From CAZEFK01 sp964511405 (lineage in GTDB: Bacteria > Pseudomonadota > Alphaproteobacteria > Elsterales > Elsteraceae), in assembly GCA_964511405.1 (NCBI GenBank), contig CAZEFK010000084.1:1-29770 (forward strand): DNA of 29,770 bases. The letters run 5' to 3'. The notes under the pieces are model-generated. The model did no database searches. It saw nothing but the letters and a program-made list of their open reading frames with translations, and was not told where the DNA came from. Made by a program: the position numbers and the translations under genes. Below are positions 22,098 to 29,770 of this stretch, in pieces. Position 1 is the stretch's first letter. Every line of letters starts with the position of its first letter.

Positions 22098-23375
22098 CTA
22101 CCTCGCCCGCTCAGCAGCCAGCCAGGGCTGCGGGTTTACCGGTTGGCCGTTGTGACGCAGTTCATAGTAGAGAGAAGCCTGGTGATCGGCGGCGCGCCCC
22201 ATGATGCCGATCGGCTCTCCCGCGGCGACGGTCTGCCCGGTGGTCGCATCGATGCGCCCGAAACCGGCAACCAGACTATGATATCCATCGCCATGTTCGA
22301 TGATCAATATCTGCCCATAGCCGCGGAACGGCCCGGCGAACAGCACATGGCCGCCGGCCGGCGCCACGACTTCCGCCAGATCGCTGGTTTCTATAGTAAT
22401 CCCCCGCGCCGGCTGGCCGAAATCGTTGGTTTGCCCGAACGCTGTGGCGATGCGTCCCACCGCCGGCAGGGTCCGGCCGCCGCGCGGGCCCGGCGCCAGG
22501 TCCGACGGCGGCGGCACCAGCCGCGCCTCCTGGGACGGCGCCGGCTGCGCCTGCCGCTCGGCCTCGGCGCGCGCCTGGGCCTCGGCCTGGCGTGCTTCCT
22601 CGGCGCGCCTGGTCTCCTCGGCGGCGCGGTCGGCGGCCAGGCGGTCCAACAGGTCACGAAGGTCGTGGGCGGTCGCCGCCAGCTTGTCGGCCCGGGCCGC
22701 GATGCGCCGGCTCTCGGCCTGGGCGTTGCGCTCCAGCGTCTGTTTCTCGGCAATCAGCCGATCGAGGTCGGCGCGCTGTCCCTTGAGCCGGGTCGCCGTC
22801 TGGCCGGCCTCGGCGCGCCGCGCCTGGAGCTCGGCATCGACCCGGGCCAGGTCCGCGAGCTGGGCCGCCACCGCCGCGACCCGCTCGTTCAGCGCCGGCA
22901 AGGTCGCGCCCAGCAGGATCGCGCCGTGGACCGTGTCGAGCGGTGGCTGGGGCAACGCGATCATGGCGTCGGGCGGATGCAGGGCCAGCCGCTGCAACCC
23001 GCCCAGCATGGCGCCGAGCTCGGCGCGACGGCCCTCCAGCGCCGCCCGCCGGGCCGCCGCATCGTCCTGCAGCCGGCGCTGGTCGAGCGCCAGCTTCGCC
23101 GCCGCCTTCTCGGTCTCCTGGATGGTCGCGGCCAGGGCCACCATCTGCTGCTGCAGCTTGGCCCGCTGCTGGGCGTAGCTGCGCGCGGCCTTGTCGGCCT
23201 GGGCGCGCCGCTGCTGCTCGCGGGCCAGCTCTTGCTGGGTGCGGGCAAGATCGCTCTGGATCGCGGTTTCGCTGGGCGGCGCCTGGGCTGCGGTGGGGCT
23301 GACCAGGATCAGCAGCACCGCCATGGCCGACGCCAAAATCCCGCCGGCGCGGCCATACGCGCCCGCGCGCCCCAT
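22098..23375 (-). CDS. EnvC-like murein hydrolase activator (degenerate M23/LytM)
   Basis: The 425-residue periplasmic protein has a signal peptide that ends after TAAQA (about residue 31), an extended coiled coil rich in Gln, Arg, Glu and Ala (about 38-280), and a C-terminal LytM/M23 domain (about 318-420). The metal-binding residues of active M23 peptidases are lost. The usual HxxxD region reads RGITIETSD, and the final HxH is replaced by SLYYELRHNG. This is the state of EnvC, which activates amidases at the division site rather than cutting murein. The ATG at 23375 shares one base with the gpmI stop (TGATG). A later ATG at 23324 would also leave a good signal peptide. Confidence 0.9.
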   Translation of the reverse strand: MGRAGAYGRAGGILASAMAVLLILVSPTAAQAPPSETAIQSDLARTQQELAREQQRRAQADKAARSYAQQRAKLQQQMVALAATIQETEKAAAKLALDQRRLQDDAAARRAALEGRRAELGAMLGGLQRLALHPPDAMIALPQPPLDTVHGAILLGATLPALNERVAAVAAQLADLARVDAELQARRAEAGQTATRLKGQRADLDRLIAEKQTLERNAQAESRRIAARADKLAATAHDLRDLLDRLAADRAAEETRRAEEARQAEAQARAEAERQAQPAPSQEARLVPPPSDLAPGPRGGRTLPAVGRIATAFGQTNDFGQPARGITIETSDLAEVVAPAGGHVLFAGPFRGYGQILIIEHGDGYHSLVAGFGRIDATTGQTVAAGEPIGIMGRAADHQASLYYELRHNGQPVNPQPWLAAERAR

Positions 23376-24946
23376 CACCCCGCGCGCCGCTGGGCGCCTG
23401 TTGCGTGCAGCAGCGAGCGGCCGGTCATGGCGCGGGGCTGCGGCAGCCCCATCAGCTCCAGGAGCGTCGGCGCCACGTCGGCCAGCACGCCGGGTGCTAG
23501 CCGCGTGACGCCGGCGGGCGCCCCGACCAGAACCGCCGGCACCGGATTCAAGGTATGAGCGGTGTGCGGGCCGTGGGTCTCGGGGTCGTACATCTGCTCG
23601 GCATTGCCGTGGTCGGCGGTGATCAGCATCGCCCCGCCCCGGGCCCGCACCGCCTGCTCCACGCGGCCCAGGCAGGCGTCGACGGTCTCGACCGCCTGGG
23701 TGGCGGCGTCCAGGATCCCGGTATGGCCGACCATATCGGTGTTGGCGTAGTTGACCACGATCAGGTCGAACTGCCCGGAGTCGATCGCGGCCACCAGCTT
23801 GTCGGTGACCTCGGGCGCCGACATCGCCGGCTGCAGGTCGTATGTGGCAACCTTGGGCGACGGCACCAGGATCCGCTCCTCGCCCGGCTGCACGGCCTCG
23901 TCGCCGCCGTTGAAGAAGAAGGTGACGTGCGCGTACTTCTCGGTCTCGGCGATGCGCAGCTGCTTGAGGCCGGCCTTGGCCACAACGCTGCCGAGCGTGT
24001 CGGTCAGGGTCTCGGGCGGCAGCAGCGTGTGCAGGAACGGGTTCAAGGCACTGGAATACTCGACCATGCCGACGGCGTCGGCGAAGGCGGCCCGGCGCGC
24101 CCGCGGGAAGCCGTCGAAGCCGGGGTCGAGCAGCGCGGTCAGGATTTCCCGGGCGCGGTCGGCGCGGAAATTGACCATGACCAAGCCGTCGCCGTCGGCC
24201 ATGCCGCGATAGCCGCCGACCACCGTCGGCTTGACGAACTCGTCGGTCTCGCCGCGGCCATAGCCGGCCTGGACGGCGTCGGCCGCCGTCGCGGCGCGCT
24301 CGCCCTGGGCCTCGACCAGCCCGGCATAGGCCGCGGCGACCCGGTCCCAGCGCTTGTCGCGGTCCATGGCGTAGAAGCGGCCGGCGACGGTGCCGATCGG
24401 CGCCGTCACGCCGTCCAGCTCGCGCCCGAACGCGTCCAGGTAGCCCAGCGCCGACTTCGGCGGCGTGTCGCGGCCGTCCAGGAACGCATGGACCACCACC
24501 GGCACGCCGGCACAGGCCAGGATCCGCGCCACGCCCGCGATGTGGCGCTGATGGCTGTGCACGCCGCCCGGCGACAACAGGCCCATGACATGGGCAGTGC
24601 CGCCGGTCCGCTTGAGCGTCTCGATCAGGGCGGTCAGGCCCGGGTTGCGGGCCAGCGAGCCGTCCGTGAGGGCGTGGTCGACCCGCGGCAGGTCCTGCAG
24701 CACCACGCGCCCGGCGCCCAGGTTCATGTGGCCGACCTCGGAATTGCCCATCTGGCCGTCGGGCAGGCCGACATGGCCCTCCGACGCCTCGAGCTGCCCG
24801 GTCGGCCAGTCGCGGGTCAGCCGGTGCCACACCGGCGTGGCGGCGCGCGTCACGGCGTTGTCGTCGCTGGCCGGGCGCACGCCCCAGCCGTCCAGAACGC
24901 ACAGGACCACGGGACGCGGGCGGGCGGCGGGCGAGGACAGGCTCAT
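23375..24946 (-). CDS. gpmI: 2,3-bisphosphoglycerate-independent phosphoglycerate mutase
   Basis: The 523-residue cytoplasmic enzyme interconverts 3- and 2-phosphoglycerate in glycolysis and gluconeogenesis. It has the alkaline-phosphatase-like metal centre: D19 in CVLDGWG, the phosphorylated S69 in GQMGNSEVGHMNLGAG (65-80), and the C-terminal ligand cluster in ITADHGNAEQM and THGPHTAHTLNPVP. The phosphatase/transferase two-domain layout and length are normal. It sits between rlmH and the EnvC-like gene, a common alphaproteobacterial order. A 76-nt gap upstream carries an inverted repeat that could separate its expression from rlmH. Confidence 0.97.
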   Translation of the reverse strand: MSLSSPAARPRPVVLCVLDGWGVRPASDDNAVTRAATPVWHRLTRDWPTGQLEASEGHVGLPDGQMGNSEVGHMNLGAGRVVLQDLPRVDHALTDGSLARNPGLTALIETLKRTGGTAHVMGLLSPGGVHSHQRHIAGVARILACAGVPVVVHAFLDGRDTPPKSALGYLDAFGRELDGVTAPIGTVAGRFYAMDRDKRWDRVAAAYAGLVEAQGERAATAADAVQAGYGRGETDEFVKPTVVGGYRGMADGDGLVMVNFRADRAREILTALLDPGFDGFPRARRAAFADAVGMVEYSSALNPFLHTLLPPETLTDTLGSVVAKAGLKQLRIAETEKYAHVTFFFNGGDEAVQPGEERILVPSPKVATYDLQPAMSAPEVTDKLVAAIDSGQFDLIVVNYANTDMVGHTGILDAATQAVETVDACLGRVEQAVRARGGAMLITADHGNAEQMYDPETHGPHTAHTLNPVPAVLVGAPAGVTRLAPGVLADVAPTLLELMGLPQPRAMTGRSLLHATGAQRRAG

Positions 24947-24992
24947 GAGGGCAGGCTCACCGGTCTGTAAGGGCGCGCAAGTCTAATCGGAA

Positions 24993-25015
24993 CGAACCCG
25001 TACCGATAGGGTTCG
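24993..25015 (-). terminator. Possible terminator/attenuator hairpin between rlmH and gpmI
   Basis: A perfect 7-bp stem (CGAACCC at 24993-24999 with GGGTTCG at 25009-25015) encloses a 9-nt loop, just behind the rlmH stop on the minus strand. The downstream side is only mildly U-rich, without a proper T-run. It may be a weak terminator, an attenuator or an mRNA-processing hairpin. Confidence 0.4.
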
Positions 25016-25022
25016 AGCAGCG

Positions 25023-25475
25023 TCAACCCCGGTGGTAGGGATGCCCGGCGCGAATGGCCTGGGCCCGGTAGAGCTGCTCGATCAGCATGACCCGGGCCAG
25101 CTGATGGGGCCAAATCATGGCGCCGAACGACAGCACCAGGTCGGCGCGGTCCAGGGTCCGCGGCTCCAGCCCGTCGGCGCCGCCGATCACGAATCCCGCC
25201 GCGGCGGCACCGCTGTCGGCCCAGGCGGTCAGCTGCCGCGCAAAACCCGGGCTGTCGAGCTGGCGGCCGCGCGGATCAAGCGCCACCACCCGGGCGCAGC
25301 GCTCGACCGCGGCGAGCAGGGCCGTGTTCTCGCGCGCCACCAGCTCCGGCCCGCGGGCGCGGATGTCGATCTCGACCAGTTCGACCGGCGGCTGCAGGCG
25401 CTCGGCATAGCCGGCCCATAGCGCCTTGAACCCTGGATCGCGCGCCTTGCCGATCGCGGCGACGATCAGGCGCAC
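25023..25475 (-). CDS. rlmH: 23S rRNA (pseudouridine-1915-N3)-methyltransferase RlmH
   Basis: The 150-residue SPOUT-class methyltransferase modifies pseudouridine 1915 in helix 69 of 23S rRNA. The trefoil-knot SAM loop is seen as FVIGGADGL (95-103). The family's C-terminal signature follows: LSFGAMIWPHQLARVMLIEQ (115-134), then LYRAQAIRAGHPYHRG to the end. Length matches the family closely. It lies 5 nt after the rsfS stop. The rsfS-rlmH pair is very widely conserved and places two ribosome-related functions in one transcript. Confidence 0.97.
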   Translation of the reverse strand: MRLIVAAIGKARDPGFKALWAGYAERLQPPVELVEIDIRARGPELVARENTALLAAVERCARVVALDPRGRQLDSPGFARQLTAWADSGAAAAGFVIGGADGLEPRTLDRADLVLSFGAMIWPHQLARVMLIEQLYRAQAIRAGHPYHRG

Positions 25476-25480
25476 CGAGT

Positions 25481-26035
25481 CTAGTGCCGGGCCGCGCCGA
25501 AATCGATGACGCGGACGGCGTCGAGGTCGGGGTCGGCCTCGGCGTGGTCGGCAATCGGGTCATGGCGCGCGGCCGGCATCGGCGGCAGGTCGACGCCCCA
25601 CATCTTCTCCAGATTGTAGAAGGCGCGGACCTCGGGCCGGAACAGGTGGACGACCAGGTCGCCGGTGTCGATGAGCACCCAGTCGCAGCGCGTCAGCCCC
25701 TCGACATTGACGCGCGCCGCCCCCGCCGCCTTGAGCGCGGTCGCCAGATGCTCGGCCATGGCGCCAACCTGGCGGGTCGAGCGGCCCGAGGCGATCACCA
25801 GGAAATCGGCGATGTTGGAGCGGCCGGCCAGCTCGATCGTGACCACGTTTTCGGCCTGGTCCTGGTCGAGCACGGCAAGCGCGGCATCGACCATGGGACG
25901 GATCGAAGCGGCGCCCTGGATGTCCTGGTCGGCATCGGGAGCGGTGTCGGCCGGCTTTTTGGCCGGAGCTCGGGTGCGGGTGCGGACTATGCTGGCCTCC
26001 ATCGGTTCGGGGCAATGAGCAGGATAAGCGATCAT
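25481..26035 (-). CDS. rsfS: Ribosomal silencing factor RsfS
   Basis: The 184-residue protein binds L14 (uL14) on the large subunit and blocks subunit joining under starvation. The conserved core (about 48-152) contains NVVTIELAGRSNIADFLVIA (split at 63-82), SGRSTRQV, and the GDLVVHLFRPEVRAFYNLEKMW region (125-146). N- and C-terminal extensions outside this core are variable. The ATG at 26035 overlaps the nadD stop by 4 nt (ATGA), which favours it. An internal ATG at 26002 would trim 11 residues and still leave the domain intact. Confidence 0.95.
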   Translation of the reverse strand: MIAYPAHCPEPMEASIVRTRTRAPAKKPADTAPDADQDIQGAASIRPMVDAALAVLDQDQAENVVTIELAGRSNIADFLVIASGRSTRQVGAMAEHLATALKAAGAARVNVEGLTRCDWVLIDTGDLVVHLFRPEVRAFYNLEKMWGVDLPPMPAARHDPIADHAEADPDLDAVRVIDFGAARH

Positions 26036-26619
26036 CGCGACAGATCGGCGGCGCGGATGCCGGTCGCCGACACGGGATTGAGCGGAATGTGCAGGAACAC
26101 CCAGCGCGGCGCGGCCCCGTCGGCCAGCGTCCGCGCCTGCGCTTCCGGCAGCCGCGCGCGGGCGAAGCGGTGGGCGGCGCGGCCGGCGAGCGCGCCCAGG
26201 CAATAGGACGGGCGCGCGAACACCGCCACCGGCATGGTCCGGAAAATGCGGGTCCATGCCGCCCAGCGGTGGATCTGCTGCAGGTTGTCGGCGCCCATCA
26301 GCCACACGAAGCGGACCTGGCGGAAACTGCGGCTCATAGCGGTCAACGTTTCGGCCGTGAACACGGTGCCGAGCCGCACTTCCAGCGCGGTCACCCGGAT
26401 CCGCGGATGCCGGGCGACCTGCCGCGCCTGGTCCAGCCGCCGCGCCAGCGGCGCCATGCCGTTGGCCGATTTCAGCGGGTTCTGCGGCGATACCAGCCAC
26501 CACACCTGGTCGAGGCCGAGCCGGCGCAGCGCTTCCAGGCTGAGATGGCGGTGGCCGCCATGGGCCGGGTTGAACGAGCCGCCCAGGAGCCCGATCACCA
26601 GCCCGCGCCCGCCACGCAC
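26032..26619 (-). CDS. nadD: Nicotinate-nucleotide adenylyltransferase NadD
   Basis: The 195-residue enzyme adenylates nicotinate mononucleotide in NAD synthesis. The nucleotidyltransferase HxGH motif lies in GLLGGSFNPAHGGHR (10-24). The WWLVSPQNPLK segment (about 40-50), FVWLMGADNL (about 103-112) and the closing NPVSATGIRAADL with the ISSTxxR-like site (here VSATGIR) are all present. The predicted start is a GTG at 26619 with a weak ribosome binding site; the frame stays open upstream towards proA without a better start. It lies 68 nt behind proA and overlaps rsfS by 4 nt. Confidence 0.94.
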   Translation of the reverse strand: MRGGRGLVIGLLGGSFNPAHGGHRHLSLEALRRLGLDQVWWLVSPQNPLKSANGMAPLARRLDQARQVARHPRIRVTALEVRLGTVFTAETLTAMSRSFRQVRFVWLMGADNLQQIHRWAAWTRIFRTMPVAVFARPSYCLGALAGRAAHRFARARLPEAQARTLADGAAPRWVFLHIPLNPVSATGIRAADLSR

Positions 26620-26687
26620 CGCCGCCAGCGGCTCGCCGCCCAGCGCCGCCAGGCCGGGATGACGGATGCCCGTCTGTCCCCAGACCG

Positions 26688-27950
26688 TCAGGGGCGCACC
26701 TGGCCGGTGCCATGCACGCGGTACTTGTAGCTGGTCAACTGTGCCGCCCCGACCGGGCCGCGGGCATGCAGCCGGCCAGTCGCGATGCCGATCTCGGCGC
26801 CGAAGCCGAACTCGCCGCCGTCGGCGAACTGGGTCGAGGCATTGTGCAGGACGATGGCGCTGTCGACCTCGGCCAGGAAGCGCCGGGCGGCGTCGCCGTC
26901 CTCGGTGACGATGGCGTCGGTGTGGTGCGAGCCCCAGCGGTTGACATGGTCGATCGCGCCCGCGACGCCGTCGACCACGGCCGCCGCGATCACCGCATCA
27001 AGGTACTCGGTCATCCAGTCGTCGTCGGTGGCCGGCTCGACCCGGGGATCGGCGGCCTGCATGGCGGCGTCGCCCCGGACCCGGCAGCCGCGGTCCAGGA
27101 GGTCGCCCAGCAGCGCCGGCAGGTCGGCCTGGCGCGTCCGGTCGACCAGCAGGGTCTCGGCGGCGCCGCACACGCCGGTGCGGCGCAGCTTGGCGTTGAC
27201 CAGAATGGCGCGGGCCTTGGCCAGGTCGGCGGCGCCGTCGACATAGACATGGCAGTTGCCGTCCAGGTGGGCCAGGACGGGAATCCGGCTCTCGGCCTGG
27301 ACGCGGGCGATCAGGCCCTTGCCGCCGCGCGGCACGATCACGTCGACCCAGCGCCGCGCCTGCAGCAGCGCCCCCACGGCGGCCCGGTCGCGGGTCGGCA
27401 GCGCCTGCACCGCGTCCGCGGGCAGCCCGGCCTCGGCCAGGCCGGCGCGCAGCGCCGTCAGGATCGCGCCCGAGCTTTCGAAGCTCTCGGAGCCGCCGCG
27501 CAGGATCGCGGCATTGCCCGACTTGACGCACAGGGCGCCCGCGTCGGCGGTCACGTTGGGCCGGCTTTCATAGATGATGCCGATCACGCCGAGCGGCACG
27601 CGCACGCGCTCGATGCGCAGGCCGTTGGGCCGGACCCAGGACTCGTCGACCAGTCCGACCGGGTCGGGCAGCGCCGCCACGGTCTCGACCCCGGCGGCCA
27701 TGGCCTCGACCCGCGCCGGATCCAGCGCCAGGCGGTCGCGCTGCGCCGCGGTCAGCCCCGAGGCGCGCGCCAGGTCGCGGGCATTGGCGGCCAGGATGGC
27801 GGCCGAGTCGGCGCGGATGCGGCGGGCGGCGGCGGTCAGGCCGGCTGCCTTGGCGGCCGCAGGCGCCAGCGCCAGCCGGGCGGCGGCGGCGCGCGCCCGG
27901 GCGCCGATGCGGTCGATCTCGGCCTCGATGCTGAGCTCAGCGACGGACAT
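26688..27950 (-). CDS. proA: Gamma-glutamyl phosphate reductase ProA
   Basis: The 420-residue cytoplasmic NADPH-dependent enzyme reduces glutamyl 5-phosphate to glutamate 5-semialdehyde, step two of proline synthesis. It has the aldehyde-dehydrogenase-like fold with the catalytic cysteine C261 in RRTGVCGAAE, the GVIGIIYESRPNVT segment (121-134), LAHLDGNCHVY (227-237), and the C-terminal GPVGAAQLTSYKY. Length is normal. The ATG at 27950 has AGGG 8-9 nt upstream and is preferred over a TTG two codons earlier. A 99-nt gap separates it from proB. Classical ProA, not the fused eukaryotic P5CS. Confidence 0.97.
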   Translation of the reverse strand: MSVAELSIEAEIDRIGARARAAAARLALAPAAAKAAGLTAAARRIRADSAAILAANARDLARASGLTAAQRDRLALDPARVEAMAAGVETVAALPDPVGLVDESWVRPNGLRIERVRVPLGVIGIIYESRPNVTADAGALCVKSGNAAILRGGSESFESSGAILTALRAGLAEAGLPADAVQALPTRDRAAVGALLQARRWVDVIVPRGGKGLIARVQAESRIPVLAHLDGNCHVYVDGAADLAKARAILVNAKLRRTGVCGAAETLLVDRTRQADLPALLGDLLDRGCRVRGDAAMQAADPRVEPATDDDWMTEYLDAVIAAAVVDGVAGAIDHVNRWGSHHTDAIVTEDGDAARRFLAEVDSAIVLHNASTQFADGGEFGFGAEIGIATGRLHARGPVGAAQLTSYKYRVHGTGQVRP

Positions 27951-28049
27951 GCCCAACCCTATGCGCCGGCGTGGGAATCGTGCCCGCCGGCTTGGGGAAA
28001 ACCGTAGCCGAGGCGCGTCATCGTTTCGACATCTTTGTCTGAATGGGGG
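27951..28049. other. Intergenic gap between proB and proA
   Basis: This 99-nt spacer interrupts an otherwise tightly overlapping gene run. It contains an 11-codon mini-ORF (28018-28053, minus strand) whose ATG overlaps the proB stop by 4 nt. There is no strong hairpin or promoter motif that I can defend. Confidence 0.35.
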
Positions 28050-29186
28050 TCATGCGGGCTCGGCATCGGCGGCGATGCCGTCGAGCACCAGGTCGTCGCG
28101 ATGGATCATCTCGTCGCGGCCGCGATAGCCCAGCACCGCCTCGATGTCGGCGCTGCGGTGGCCGGCGATGCGCGCCGCCTCGCCGCTGCCATAGGCGCTG
28201 AGGCCGCGCGCGACCACGGCGCCTGAGTCGTCGCGCACCAGGATGGTGTCGCCGCGGTCGAAGCGCCCGGCGACCGCCCGCACTCCGGCCGGCAGCAGGC
28301 TGGCGCCGCGGCGCAGCGCCGCCGCCGCGCCGGCGTCGATGGTGACGGCACCCACCGGCTTCAGGCTGGCGGCGATCCACCGCTTGCGCGCGGTCAGCGG
28401 CTCCTGCCCCGGCAGGAACCAGGTGCAGCGGGCGCCTGATGCCAGCGCCGCCAGCGGATGGTCGGCCTTGCCCAGGGCGATCGCCATGCGGCAGCCGGCG
28501 GCCAGGGCGACCCGCGCCGCCTCGAGCTTGGTGACCATGCCGCCGGAGCTGTAGCCGGGCGGCGCCTCGCCGGCCATAGCCAGGATCTCGGCCGTCAGTT
28601 CCCGCACTTCGGGCAGATGCCGCGCCTGCGGGTCGCGGCGCGGGTCGGCGGTGTAGAGGCCGTCGATGTCCGACAGCAGGACCAGGGTGTCGGCGCTGAT
28701 CATCTGGGCGACGCGGGCGGCCAGCCGGTCGTTGTCGCCGAACCGGATCTCCGACGTCGCGACGGTGTCGTTCTCGTTGATCACCGGCACCGCGCCCAGG
28801 GCCAGGAGGGCGTTGATGGTGGCGCGGCCGTTCAGGTGCCGGCGGCGGTCCTCGGTGTCGTCCAGGGTCAGCAGGATCTGGGCGACGGCTAGGCCGTGAC
28901 GGCCCAGCGCCTCCTGATAGGCATGGGCCAGGCGGATTTGGCCGGCGGCCGCCGCAGCCTGCTTTTCCTCGAGCTGCAGGGCGCGTCCGCCCAGGCCCAA
29001 CTGGCCGCGGCCGAGCGCGACCGCGCCCGAGGTCACGACCACGACCTCGGTGCCGGCGGCGCGCAGCGCCGCCAGGTCGGCGGCCAGGGCGTCGAGCCAG
29101 GGGCCGCGGAGCTGCCCGGTGTCGCGGTCGACCAGCAGCGCCGAGCCGATCTTGACGATCAGGCGGCGGGCGCCGAGCCCGCTCAT
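28050..29186 (-). CDS. proB: Glutamate 5-kinase ProB with PUA domain
   Basis: The 378-residue enzyme phosphorylates glutamate, the committed and normally proline-inhibited step of proline synthesis. The amino-acid kinase domain (about 7-260) shows RLIVKIGSALLV (8-19), VVVTSGAVALGRGQL (about 49-63), PVINENDTV, the LSDIDGLYTADPR nucleotide-site segment and SSGGMVTKLEAAR. A C-terminal PUA domain (about 278-370) contains RFDRGDTILVRDDSG. Length fits the long, PUA-containing bacterial type. Its ATG overlaps the obgE stop by 4 nt, the classic alphaproteobacterial obgE-proB arrangement. Confidence 0.97.
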   Translation of the reverse strand: MSGLGARRLIVKIGSALLVDRDTGQLRGPWLDALAADLAALRAAGTEVVVVTSGAVALGRGQLGLGGRALQLEEKQAAAAAGQIRLAHAYQEALGRHGLAVAQILLTLDDTEDRRRHLNGRATINALLALGAVPVINENDTVATSEIRFGDNDRLAARVAQMISADTLVLLSDIDGLYTADPRRDPQARHLPEVRELTAEILAMAGEAPPGYSSGGMVTKLEAARVALAAGCRMAIALGKADHPLAALASGARCTWFLPGQEPLTARKRWIAASLKPVGAVTIDAGAAAALRRGASLLPAGVRAVAGRFDRGDTILVRDDSGAVVARGLSAYGSGEAARIAGHRSADIEAVLGYRGRDEMIHRDDLVLDGIAADAEPA

Positions 29187-29770
29187 AGCTCGGGTCCGGC
29201 GTAGGCCTCGGCGGCCGCGGCCTGGTCGGGCGCGCGGGCCGCGGCGATCGTATCGGCCAGGCGGCGCAGCACCTCGGTCACGCCGAGGCCGGCAGCACCC
29301 GAGATGCGGGCGACCGGCTTGCCGGCGGCCGCGGCCAAGGCCTGGGCGCGCTCTTCGACCAGCTCGGGTGCCAGCGCGTCGATCTTGTTGAGGGCGACCA
29401 GCTCGGGCTTCTCGTCCAGGCCGCCGCCATATTGCGCCAGCTCCGCGCGCACGATGCGATAGGACTCCGCCACGTCCTCGGCGGTGCCGTCGACCAGGTG
29501 CAGCAGGATGCGGCAGCGCTCGACATGGCCGAGGAAGCGGTCGCCCAGGCCGGCGCCCTCATGCGCGCCCTCGATCAGGCCGGGGATGTCGGCGAGCACG
29601 AACTCGCGGTCGTCGCTGCGCACGACGCCGAGCTGCGGCGCCAGCGTGGTGAAGGGATAGTCGGCGATCTTGGGTCGGGCGGCGGTGACCGCGGCCAGGA
29701 AGGTCGACTTGCCGGCATTGGGCAGGCCGACCAGCCCGGCGTCGGCGATCAGCTTGAGCCGCAGCCAGAT
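29183..29770 (-). CDS. obgE: GTPase ObgE/CgtA, C-terminal portion (partial)
   Basis: The frame is open from the window edge to the stop at 29183 and encodes the last 195 residues of the Obg GTPase, which acts in large-subunit assembly and the stringent response. The G domain is nearly complete. G1 is GLPNAGKST, G2 lies in KIADYPFTTLAP, G3 is DIPGLIEGAHEGAGLG, G4 is NKIDAL, and G5 falls near ARISGAAG. The TTL...G switch pattern is diagnostic of Obg. The N-terminal glycine-rich Obg fold lies outside the window. The C-terminal tail is short. It overlaps proB by 4 nt. Confidence 0.96.
   Translation of the reverse strand: MWLRLKLIADAGLVGLPNAGKSTFLAAVTAARPKIADYPFTTLAPQLGVVRSDDREFVLADIPGLIEGAHEGAGLGDRFLGHVERCRILLHLVDGTAEDVAESYRIVRAELAQYGGGLDEKPELVALNKIDALAPELVEERAQALAAAAGKPVARISGAAGLGVTEVLRRLADTIAAARAPDQAAAAEAYAGPEL

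Noticed and set aside
22098..24902. Very long 934-residue minus-strand frame covering both the EnvC-like gene and gpmI
   Set aside because: The EnvC-like protein starts at 23375. The upstream part is the out-of-frame shadow of gpmI, an Arg/Gly-rich translation typical of high-GC antisense or shifted frames, so it is not a fusion.
25481..26713. 410-residue frame joining rsfS with sequence across nadD
   Set aside because: Only the part after 26035 is RsfS. The rest is a shadow of nadD in another frame.
28018..28053. 11-codon mini-ORF in the proB-proA gap (minus strand)
   Set aside because: It overlaps the proB stop as ATGA, but it is too short to support. It has no proline codon run other than one Pro, so a leader-peptide attenuator is not indicated.

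Overview
The window is a gene-dense, very GC-rich bacterial chromosome segment. The minus-strand order obgE, proB, proA, nadD, rsfS, rlmH, gpmI, envC-like, ctpA, yibQ-like, rppH is the arrangement usual in Alphaproteobacteria, and the codon use suggests a Rhodospirillales-type organism. That placement is inference; there is no rRNA or other marker here, and I see no tRNA, rRNA, CRISPR array or complete mobile element.

Layout. (a) 1-2765: the Ala/Pro-rich end of an unknown gene, a membrane-anchored class III nucleotide cyclase, a pirin, and a convergent membrane LytTR regulator whose frame runs antisense into the pirin gene. (b) 2855-7637: a tight five-gene plus-strand operon: small multi-TM protein, LolD/MacB-type ATPase, FtsX-type permease, LolA-like periplasmic protein, outer-membrane beta-barrel protein. 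It looks like one envelope export or lipid/lipoprotein trafficking system. (c) 7645-10076: a TetR repressor divergent from an amidase and an ABM-domain monooxygenase, with a tandem palindromic operator between them. It is visibly less GC-biased and may have been acquired. (d) 10077-10694: decayed DNA. Five copies of an 18-bp core (one partial) surround the C-terminal remnant of a REP-associated (RAYT/Y1) transposase, followed directly by the C-terminal stump of a class C beta-lactamase-like serine hydrolase. (e) 10799-12455: an enoyl-CoA hydratase and a convergent GcvA-like LysR regulator. (f) 12541-17926: a complete oligopeptide ABC importer (substrate-binding protein, two permeases, two ATPases) divergent from the LysR gene. 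(g) 17931-29770: a long minus-strand run of mostly overlapping genes. It covers a GTPase for ribosome assembly (obgE), proline synthesis (proB, proA), NAD synthesis (nadD), ribosome silencing and methylation (rsfS, rlmH), glycolysis (gpmI), envelope/division functions (EnvC-like, CtpA, YibQ-like), RNA decay (rppH), then an unusual APS-kinase-like/nucleotidyltransferase fusion and a tiny Ser/Asp/Cys-rich membrane protein.

The best leads are the kinase-nucleotidyltransferase fusion, the LolD/LolE/LolA/beta-barrel operon, the tandem TetR operator, and the RAYT scar joined to the truncated hydrolase.
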